NCBI GenBank assembly: GCA_003506095.1
Contig: DNWZ01000600.1
Span: forward strand, 8,155 to 13,269
Source: Planctomycetaceae bacterium
GTDB taxonomy: Bacteria > Planctomycetota > Planctomycetia > Pirellulales > Pirellulaceae
Length of the DNA stretch: 5,115 nucleotides
Reading direction: 5' to 3'
The notes under the pieces are model-generated. The model saw only the letters and a list, made by a program, of their open reading frames with translations. It made no database searches and was not told the DNA's origin. The position numbers were made by a program, and so were the translations under genes. Position 1 is the first letter of the stretch, and each line of letters begins with the position of its first letter. Below, in pieces: positions 1 to 5,115 of this stretch.

Positions 1-2
1 TT

Positions 3-1916
3 CGCGACTCGCTGCACCGCGAAGCAAACAACCACTTTCAAGATCGCCGTCAGGCTTATGAGGCGCGGACCGAAGCGACGGACATTCTGGCATATCAACA
101 GCGATTGCGAGGCGAGTTTATCGCTCGCATCGGCGGATTGCCTGGCCCGGTGCCGATCAATGCAAAGATCACCGGTTCCATCAATCGCGATGGTTACAAG
201 CTTGAAAAAGTGTTGTTTGAAAGCCAGCCTAAGTTTTATGTGACAGCCGGTCTGTTCCTGCCAGATCCGAAGAAATTTCCACCACCATGGCCCGCTGTGG
301 TCGTCCTTTGTGGTCACTCCGACAACGGCAAATTGCAAGAAGGTTACCAAACCGGAAGTGCTCTGGCGGCGATAAACGGACTGGCGGCAATGATTGTCGA
401 CCCTGTTGCCCAGGGCGAACGATCGCAACTGCTGAAAGATGATGGAAAGCCTGCGATTGCAGGATCGACAACCGAGCATACGTTGTTGGGTTCCGGTGCG
501 ATTCTTGTTGGCTGGAACACGGCGCGATGGATGATTGGCGACGCCATGGCGGCGATCGATTATTTGCAGTCTCGTGACGATATTCGTGGCGACCGAATTG
601 GGTGCATGGGAAATAGCGGTGGAGGCACACAGACGAGTTATATGATGGCGTTGGACCAGCGCATCTATGCCGCCGCGCCATCTTGCTATATCACCAGTTT
701 CCAGAGGTTATTGGAAACGATCGGTCCACAGGATGCGGAACAGAACATTTTTGGTCAGCTCGCTATCGGAATGGACCACGCCGATTATCTGATGATGCGC
801 GCCCCCAAACCGACGCTGATCAACGCCGCGACAAAGGATTTCTTTGACATCGGCGGAACCTGGGCATCGTATCGCGAGGCAAAGCGCCTGTTCCAGCGGA
901 TGGATGCCGGACGCAATATCGAATTGATCGAAGTCGATGCGACCCACGGTTGGCATCCGATGATTCGCCGCGCCAGTGTGCAGTTCATGGTTCAACACCT
1001 CGCCGGGCGATTAGGCCCCATTCATGAACCGCCAATCGTGCCACTTACGGCCGAAGAGATGAACGTGACGCAGCAAGGACAAGTGTTGTTGTTGCCCGAC
1101 GCGGTTTCAGCGTTTGATCATGTCAAACAAGAAAGCGATCGCTTGGCGGGTGAACGCAAGACGGCCGCACCGGCAGCCGATGCGATTCGGCAAACGGTTC
1201 GCATGGTCGCCGGCATCCGCGAACTCGAACAATTGCCTCAGCCCGAGTCCGTTCCGACAGAGCCTGTGACGATCAACCAACAGAAATACGAATCGGTAGT
1301 ATTGCGTGTATCCGAAGACATTTGGTTGCCAGGATTGCTCGCGCGACCAGAAAAGCAGCCGAGTGCGAAAGTCACCTGCTTGATCATGGCCGAAGGAAAA
1401 AATGCGATGTTCACCGACGGTGACGAAGTCAGTCGTCGTGTTGCTGGCGGCGAGACCGTCTTGGCGATCGATATTCGTGGCATTGGTGAGACCAAGCCGG
1501 TGGGGCAGAAATGGTATCACCAACGCTTTGGTGACAATGGTGGCAATTCCACGCTCGCTTATCTGTTAGGCAAATCGCTGGTCGGTGACCGTGCCGAAGA
1601 TGTACTGTGCGTGGCACGTTGGTTGGCAAAAAATGAATCCGTCGACTCGGTTCAATTGGTCGCCAGTGGCGAATTGACGATTCCCGCGCTGCACGCCGCA
1701 GCCGTCGAGCCCAAATTGTTTTCTTCATTGGAATTGCGACGCGGTTTGGTGTCTTGGACCCATTTGATCGAAACGCCAATGAGCGTTAACCAGGTCGCCG
1801 GTTTGGTGCATAACGCCCTTGCAGAGTATGATCTACCCGACTTGGCATCGTTGATTGATGGAAAGTTGACGATCACCGATCCCCATGATGCGACTGACAA
1901 ACCGATTCAACGCTAA
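3..1916 (+). CDS. Acetyl xylan esterase-like alpha/beta hydrolase with two hydrolase modules, 5'-truncated by the window edge
   Basis: The frame is open from base 3, so the gene starts left of the window; a TTG at 105 is an internal codon, since the family-like sequence (RDSLHREANNHFQDRRQAYE, then RGEFIARIGGLP) is already in frame before it. Visible length is 637 residues. Module 1 (about residues 50-335) is a complete serine hydrolase of the acetyl xylan esterase/CE7-like type: oxyanion-side segment LCGHSDNGK near 102-110, VDPVAQGERSQL near 132-143, nucleophile elbow GNSGG with Ser205 (bases 615-617), Asp279 in TKDFFDIGGTW, and His315 in DATHGWH. Module 2 (about 419-637) has the same strand-helix pattern (DIRGIGE near 490, a near-C-terminal YDLPDL near 609) but its elbow reads VASGEL, with no serine in the nucleophile slot, so it looks non-catalytic. 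The likely job is removal of acyl esters from a glycan or another ester substrate; the substrate is not readable from sequence. Localisation is unknown because the N-terminus is missing. The gene lies 13 bases upstream of the sialidase-like gene, suggesting one operon. Confidence 0.88.
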   Translation, partial: RDSLHREANNHFQDRRQAYEARTEATDILAYQQRLRGEFIARIGGLPGPVPINAKITGSINRDGYKLEKVLFESQPKFYVTAGLFLPDPKKFPPPWPAVVVLCGHSDNGKLQEGYQTGSALAAINGLAAMIVDPVAQGERSQLLKDDGKPAIAGSTTEHTLLGSGAILVGWNTARWMIGDAMAAIDYLQSRDDIRGDRIGCMGNSGGGTQTSYMMALDQRIYAAAPSCYITSFQRLLETIGPQDAEQNIFGQLAIGMDHADYLMMRAPKPTLINAATKDFFDIGGTWASYREAKRLFQRMDAGRNIELIEVDATHGWHPMIRRASVQFMVQHLAGRLGPIHEPPIVPLTAEEMNVTQQGQVLLLPDAVSAFDHVKQESDRLAGERKTAAPAADAIRQTVRMVAGIRELEQLPQPESVPTEPVTINQQKYESVVLRVSEDIWLPGLLARPEKQPSAKVTCLIMAEGKNAMFTDGDEVSRRVAGGETVLAIDIRGIGETKPVGQKWYHQRFGDNGGNSTLAYLLGKSLVGDRAEDVLCVARWLAKNESVDSVQLVASGELTIPALHAAAVEPKLFSSLELRRGLVSWTHLIETPMSVNQVAGLVHNALAEYDLPDLASLIDGKLTITDPHDATDKPIQR

Positions 1917-1919
1917 AGG
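1915..1919 (+). promoter_or_regulatory. Weak ribosome binding site for the sialidase-like gene
   Basis: AAAGG overlaps the TAA stop of the upstream hydrolase and lies 10 bases before the ATG at 1930. It favours that start over the in-frame ATGs at 1885 and 1888, which sit inside the hydrolase gene and would prepend a polar segment to the signal peptide. The match is short, and planctomycetes often do not rely on such sites, so this is suggestive only. The overlap would fit translational coupling. Confidence 0.35.
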
Positions 1920-1929
1920 TGCTTTTTCG

Positions 1930-3078
1930 ATGAAATCTTATTACTTCCGGGCTAGGATGATTTCCGCCCATTACGGAAAGTTCGCTGCGCGAAGATTCTG
2001 TTCGGCCGCTGGTTGGATGGGTGTGCTGATGATGGTCATGGGATCCTGTCCAACGACAACGGTCGCTGAGGACGCAGGGAAGGATTCAGCCGTCGTGGCG
2101 TCGGGGTTCATTTACGAAACCGCGTCGTTTCCACAGTGTCACGCTTCGACAATTGCTGAAACACCAACGGGCATGATCGCGGCCTGGTTCGGCGGGACGG
2201 AAGAAAAGGCGCCGGACGTAGGAATTTGGGTGTCGCGATTGATCGAGGGTTCTTGGTCGCCGCCGATTGAAGTGGCCAATGGCATCCAGCATGCGACATT
2301 GCGATGGCCGTGTTGGAATCCGGTCTTGTATCAAGCCGCTGGTGGCCCGTTGGTTTTATTCTATAAAGTCGGGCCAAGCCCATCGACGTGGTGGGGAATG
2401 CGAATGGAGTCGAAGGATGGCGGTGTGACCTGGAGTCGATCGCAGCGATTGCCCGACAAGATCTTTGGACCGATCAAGAATAAACCGATTACGTTAGCGT
2501 CGGGTGAAATGCTCTGCCCGACGAGTGATGAAACTTCGCAGGCGCCCAGTCGCTGGACTGTGCATTTCGAGCGGACCGGTGACCTTGGTCTCACTTGGTC
2601 GCGAACGGAACCGCTGAACGATGGCATAACCGTTGCGGCTATCCAGCCGAGTATTTTGCAACATGGTGACGGACGTTTGCAGGCGGTCGGCAGATCGCGA
2701 CAGGGTAAAATCTTTACTATCCAGTCGGAAGACCAGGGTAAAACGTGGGCCGAGATGTCGTTTTTGGACTTACCCAACAATAACTCGGGAACCGATGCGG
2801 TCACATTAAAGGACGGTCGTCACTTGTTGGTCTATAACCACACGACCAAAGGGCGCAGCCCGTTGAATGTTTCGATATCCATGGACGGCCAGGCCTGGGA
2901 AGCGGCTTTGGTGTTGGAGGACCAGCCTGGGGAATACAGTTATCCGGCCGTCATGCAGTCATCTGACGGATTGGTACATATCACTTACACTTGGAAACGC
3001 CAGCGAGTGAAGCATGTGGTGGTCGATCCGGCAAAGATGCAACTCAAGCCGATCGTCAACGCTAAGTGGCCATCGTAA
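1930..3078 (+). CDS. Exported sialidase-like (BNR repeat) family protein, probable exo-glycosidase
   Basis: This 382-residue protein belongs to the BNR/sialidase-like superfamily (PF13088-like, COG4692-like 'predicted neuraminidase'). A long basic N-region containing AARRF is followed by a hydrophobic core (about residues 24-38) and a plausible signal peptidase I site after TVA at 44-46, so export is likely; the twin arginine is a weak Tat hint. The propeller runs from about 60 to 375. It has Asp-box repeats SKDGGVTW (161-168), TGDLGLTW (216-223) and SEDQGKTW (266-273), plus a shortened one, SMDGQAW (317-323). Strongly conserved-looking blocks are CHASTIAET (70-78), AWFGGTEEKAPDVGIW (85-100), RWPCWNP (125-131), GPIKNKP (180-186), SGTDAVTLKDGR (286-297) and GEYSYPA (334-340). 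The classical FRIP motif of GH33 sialidases is absent, so sialidase activity should not be assumed; the substrate is unknown. It follows the esterase by 13 bases and probably shares its transcript and substrate. Starts at 1885 or 1957 are possible alternatives; 1930 gives the best signal peptide and a ribosome site. Confidence 0.88.
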   Translation: MKSYYFRARMISAHYGKFAARRFCSAAGWMGVLMMVMGSCPTTTVAEDAGKDSAVVASGFIYETASFPQCHASTIAETPTGMIAAWFGGTEEKAPDVGIWVSRLIEGSWSPPIEVANGIQHATLRWPCWNPVLYQAAGGPLVLFYKVGPSPSTWWGMRMESKDGGVTWSRSQRLPDKIFGPIKNKPITLASGEMLCPTSDETSQAPSRWTVHFERTGDLGLTWSRTEPLNDGITVAAIQPSILQHGDGRLQAVGRSRQGKIFTIQSEDQGKTWAEMSFLDLPNNNSGTDAVTLKDGRHLLVYNHTTKGRSPLNVSISMDGQAWEAALVLEDQPGEYSYPAVMQSSDGLVHITYTWKRQRVKHVVVDPAKMQLKPIVNAKWPS

Positions 3079-3086
3079 CACTTGGA

Positions 3087-4019
3087 TCAATCTAAGGTCG
3101 CGACACTCCCATCGGCCATGATGGTTAAATTGCGAAACAGCGATTGTTCGATCGATTGCGTGATCGGCCGGACAGACCCGTCAGCCATTGACATCATGAC
3201 CATCTGACCGGCATGGTGGCTGCCCCAACGTTCGAATCCGTCGCCGAAACCGAAAGTCGATGTGATCGGCCCGACAGAGATCCAAAGATACGATTGCTGA
3301 GGCCCGGCGGTCGTTTCGCCAAAGAAGATCGTGTTGCTGGTGCCGTCGGTCATTTCAGCAAAGCGGGTCTGGGAGCGATTCGAAAAAACACCGCGATTGG
3401 GCGGATCGATCGCGCCAAAACCGCCCGCGGAACCTGCGTAAGAACTTGTGCCGCCGCCGTAGTTGGGGATCGTGCGTGATTCATGCACGTTGGTCGGAGT
3501 CGGCGTTGGTGTGTAATATTTATGGATTCGCGAGATGACTTGTGGAGGCGAATCGGACTCGATATCCGATGGACAATTATATGTCGATATCTTGATGCGA
3601 GATATCTGTACGAGTGACGGTTCGTTGAACCAAATCGGCAACCCCAAACGATCCACGATAAAGTAATGACGATCGACCTGGTCGCTGGCTGATGATTGTT
3701 CGACTTGGGGCAACAGAAATGCGAGGGTGCCAAGATAAGGTTGGTCGCCACCGTTATGGATGGCCAATGTGCTGATAGCCGGATTGGGACCGAGATGTCC
3801 GGGCGGCAAGTGCTTGCGTGACCCTTCGAACAATTGCGCTGCGAGTGAAATTTGTTTTAGATTGTTCGAGCAAGACATTCGTCGGGCCGCTTCCCGTGCC
3901 GCTTGAACCGCAGGCAACAGCAGTGCCACCATCACGCCAATGATCGCGATGACAACCAGCACTTCGACGAGCGTAAATCCGACGACTCGGTAGGTTCGCA
4001 ACGGATAAGTGTTTGCCAT
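3087..4019 (-). CDS. DUF1559 family protein with prepilin-type N-terminal cleavage/methylation signal
   Basis: This 310-residue type II pseudopilin-like protein is of the planctomycete DUF1559 (PF07596, SBP_bac_10-like) family. The N-terminus has a short basic leader, then the prepilin peptidase site G14|F15-TLVE with Glu19 as mature residue 5. It continues into a hydrophobic helix (LVVIAIIGVMVALLLPAV) and the family hallmark AAREAARRMSCSNNLKQI (about 42-59). Downstream family motifs are NCPSD (148-152), YAGSAG (194-199), DGTSNTIFFGE (225-235) and a C-terminal H-Xn-DG element (His269 to Asp280-Gly281). A Thr-Pro tract TPTPTPT lies near 170-176. The mature protein is expected to be anchored in the cytoplasmic membrane or assembled as a minor pseudopilin; its precise role is unknown, and genomes carry many paralogues. 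I chose the ATG at 4019; a GTG at 4028 in frame would add three residues, and neither has a clear ribosome site. The stop lies 8 bases from the stop of the convergent sialidase-like gene. Confidence 0.93.
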   Translation of the reverse strand: MANTYPLRTYRVVGFTLVEVLVVIAIIGVMVALLLPAVQAAREAARRMSCSNNLKQISLAAQLFEGSRKHLPPGHLGPNPAISTLAIHNGGDQPYLGTLAFLLPQVEQSSASDQVDRHYFIVDRLGLPIWFNEPSLVQISRIKISTYNCPSDIESDSPPQVISRIHKYYTPTPTPTNVHESRTIPNYGGGTSSYAGSAGGFGAIDPPNRGVFSNRSQTRFAEMTDGTSNTIFFGETTAGPQQSYLWISVGPITSTFGFGDGFERWGSHHAGQMVMMSMADGSVRPITQSIEQSLFRNLTIMADGSVATLD

Positions 4020-4070
4020 ACCGATCACATGAGCGTCAAAGTAATTAATCTGACGTAACCAACGGATTTT

Positions 4071-4922
4071 TCATTTTGATTGCACTTGGGTTGCGGCATC
4101 AGGATTCGCGGGTGCTTCCCAGGGATCCTGCCAATCGCCCCAACCGTCTAGGTAAGTCGAGTAGCCGACGTTTGATTCACGACGCTCCAGCAACCATTGA
4201 TGGGCGGCAGCAACCAGTTCTTTTTCACGAGCACGATTGATGCGACCCATCACCACCATCGCACGCAGGAAAACGAAGTAGGTGTCGAGGACATCACAGC
4301 GGCAGTAATCACTGATTTCTTGCAACCGACCTGCATTGTACATCGCCTGGACTTGATCGCCTTTAACATTCATTTTCCCAGGTTTGGCCACCAATTGAGC
4401 TGCTAGGTCAAGGCCGCCTCGAAACCAAGTGGCGTTGAAGTTTGTAAGAAACTCGTGAAGGTCCAGATGAGATTCAATATTATAGCGATTTCGAGGTTGT
4501 TTGTACCCTGGGCCGGTGAGGTTGAACCAGGATGGGACCGATAACCCGTAGCGAAAGGCGGCCAATTCCATCAGTGGCAAATCAAAACCGCGGCCATTGA
4601 AGGTCACCCATTGGGGTCTGCCGTATTTTTCCCAGCCACGCCAAAAATGATCTGCGATGATGTGAGGGCGAAACTGAGGTTCGTCCAGCGAAACGATATC
4701 GATCAAATCGAGATCACGACCAACCTTGGCGATCACCACAGCGGTAGGAACTTGAAACGTGTAAGGGATAAAGTCTTTGCCCGATTGTTCGCGAAGTTCT
4801 TCTTGAAACTGTGCGATGGCCAATTCTCCGGCCGGAGCTTCCTGTGGATACTTCACGGCCGAAATCAGGTCGCCGTCGGCAACACTTTCCACGTCGAAGA
4901 TGAGATGAGATACAGGGTCCAT
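4071..4922 (-). CDS. Predicted stand-alone 3'-5' exonuclease related to the PolB proofreading domain
   Basis: This 283-residue protein resembles the COG3298/PF10108 (DNA_pol_B_exo2) family, an RNase H-fold DEDDy exonuclease without a polymerase domain. All active-site motifs are visible: Exo I FDVES with Asp10 and Glu12, Exo II FNGRGFDLP (108-116) with Asp114, and Exo III YCRCD with Tyr206 and Asp210. Between them are family-like blocks DFIPYTFQVP (50-59), DEPQFRPH (80-87), KQPRNRYN (141-148) and GKPGKMNVKGDQV-like sequence near 180-191 (here KPGKMNVKGDQV). The expected activity is metal-dependent removal of nucleotides from 3' ends of DNA in the cytoplasm; whether it serves repair, replication or RNA is unknown. 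The C-terminal 45 or so residues are Trp-, Asp- and Pro-rich and lie outside the catalytic core. I prefer the ATG at 4922 because it places the first catalytic strand immediately after the start; a TTG at 4943 adds seven unlikely residues. No good ribosome site is seen. A 51-base gap separates it from the DUF1559 gene downstream, with no terminator hairpin in it. Confidence 0.92.
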   Translation of the reverse strand: MDPVSHLIFDVESVADGDLISAVKYPQEAPAGELAIAQFQEELREQSGKDFIPYTFQVPTAVVIAKVGRDLDLIDIVSLDEPQFRPHIIADHFWRGWEKYGRPQWVTFNGRGFDLPLMELAAFRYGLSVPSWFNLTGPGYKQPRNRYNIESHLDLHEFLTNFNATWFRGGLDLAAQLVAKPGKMNVKGDQVQAMYNAGRLQEISDYCRCDVLDTYFVFLRAMVVMGRINRAREKELVAAAHQWLLERRESNVGYSTYLDGWGDWQDPWEAPANPDAATQVQSK

Positions 4923-4952
4923 GGATTCTGCTAGATGGTGCAAGGTGTTGAT

Positions 4953-5114
4953 TCATTCCATCGACTCTGACGGTAATCGATGGCAATCGGTGCAACGGAG
5001 GGCGGTGTAACACACTTGGCAAGTGAAGACGCTACACTTTCGTAAACTTGGCCGCTGGCGACAATCGCCCTCTATGGTCACAGTGTAACGCCGAATCGTC
5101 CTCCGCTGGGCACT
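4953..5114 (-). CDS. Possible C-terminal end of a Cys-rich (zinc-ribbon-like) protein, cut by the right edge
   Basis: On the minus strand one frame is open from the right edge to a TGA at 4953-4955, giving 53 residues that I do not recognise. The N-terminal half is basic (RRTIRRY); the C-terminal half carries C32-x2-C35-x5-C41-x2-C44 followed by His45, with further cysteines at 18 and 27. Two closely spaced CxxC pairs suggest a small metal-binding knuckle. The stop lies 30 bases before the exonuclease ATG on the same strand, a spacing typical of an operon. Against it, 162 bases without a stop is not rare by chance, and no start codon is visible unless a GTG at 5081 is used (42 residues, no ribosome site). 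The alternative is that this is simply the exonuclease promoter region. Confidence 0.3.
   Translation of the reverse strand, partial: SAQRRTIRRYTVTIEGDCRQRPSLRKCSVFTCQVCYTALRCTDCHRLPSESME
4958..4983. repeat. Inverted repeat upstream of the exonuclease gene
   Basis: CCATCGA (4958-4964) and TCGATGG (4977-4983) are perfect 7-base inverted arms with a 12-base spacer. The repeat lies 35-61 bases upstream of the exonuclease ATG. There is no following T-run on either strand, so it is not a standard intrinsic terminator. It could be an operator or a leader hairpin, or chance. It overlaps the last codons of the possible Cys-rich frame. Confidence 0.35.
5005..5025. repeat. Two abutting odd-centred palindromes
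   Basis: GTGTAACAC (5005-5013, 4-base arms around one base) shares its last base with CACTTGGCAAGTG (5013-5025, 6-base arms around one base). The second is a perfect 13-base palindrome of the kind bound by dimeric regulators. It lies about 90 bases upstream of the exonuclease ATG. If the Cys-rich frame is real, these bases encode its C32-V34 and C35-T37 region, and the symmetry may be coincidental. I saw no clear -35/-10 pair nearby. Confidence 0.3.
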
Positions 5115-5115
5115 G

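Noticed and set aside
229..681. 150-codon minus-strand open frame opposite the hydrolase
   Set aside because: It lies entirely within a well-supported gene, has no recognisable motif, and looks like an antisense shadow of that gene's codon bias.
105..1916. Hydrolase gene starting at the TTG at 105
   Set aside because: The same frame is open to the left edge and already encodes family-like residues before 105, so the gene is truncated by the window and not started there.
1885..1929. Sialidase-like gene starting at 1885, overlapping the hydrolase by 32 bases
   Set aside because: The 15 extra residues are polar, precede the signal peptide and have no ribosome site; the ATG at 1930 fits better.
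2361..2804. 147-codon minus-strand open frame opposite the sialidase-like gene
   Set aside because: It is antisense to conserved propeller sequence and shows no domain or ribosome site.
3097..3104. GTCGCGAC palindrome near the convergent gene ends as a terminator stem
   Set aside because: It has no loop, no T-run and lies in the last codons of the DUF1559 gene.
3506..3528. Thr-Pro repeat tract in the DUF1559 gene as a microsatellite
   Set aside because: It is only about three Thr-Pro units with varied codons, so it is a low-complexity linker and not a DNA repeat.
3350..3751. 133-codon minus-strand frame inside the DUF1559 gene
   Set aside because: It is the same strand in a shifted frame, covering residues that make good DUF1559 sequence in the real frame; it is not a frameshifted part of it.
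4714..5022. 102-codon minus-strand frame overlapping the start of the exonuclease gene
   Set aside because: It overlaps the catalytic Exo I region in another frame, and its composition (Arg/Ser/Pro-rich) looks like a shifted reading of the exonuclease.
5032..5115. 27-codon minus-strand open frame from the right edge
   Set aside because: It is short and featureless, and it competes with the longer Cys-rich frame on the same strand.

Overview
The window looks like planctomycete DNA, most likely a Pirellulaceae member (Rhodopirellula/Blastopirellula-like). The main reasons are a DUF1559 protein with a prepilin-type N-terminus and C-terminal H-Xn-DG motif (a hugely amplified planctomycete family), a stand-alone PolB-like 3'-5' exonuclease of the COG3298 type, and a two-module acetyl xylan esterase-like hydrolase next to a sialidase-like beta-propeller. 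Weak or absent Shine-Dalgarno sequences and moderate GC also fit. The lineage is inferred from family recognition only, not from a search.

Layout. Plus strand, left half: the 3'-terminal 637 codons of an alpha/beta hydrolase (3-1916, entering from the left edge), then 13 bases later a probably exported BNR/sialidase-like protein (1930-3078). These two are almost certainly co-transcribed and form a small glycan-processing pair: an ester-removing enzyme and a candidate exo-glycosidase. Minus strand, right half: a DUF1559 pseudopilin-like surface protein (3087-4019), a predicted 3'-5' exonuclease (4071-4922), and at the right edge an open frame (4953-5114) that may be the Cys-rich C-terminus of a further gene. 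The two blocks converge with only 8 bases between stop codons and no room for a conventional terminator.

How they work together: the esterase and sialidase-like genes plausibly act on the same polysaccharide outside the cytoplasm. DUF1559 and the exonuclease share a strand and a short gap, but no functional link is evident. I see no RNA gene, CRISPR array, insertion sequence, phage gene or defence island, and I do not think the window holds a new multi-gene system. The points most worth a look are the degenerate second hydrolase module, the loss of the sialidase FRIP signature in a propeller that otherwise keeps its Asp boxes, and the Cys-rich frame at the right edge.
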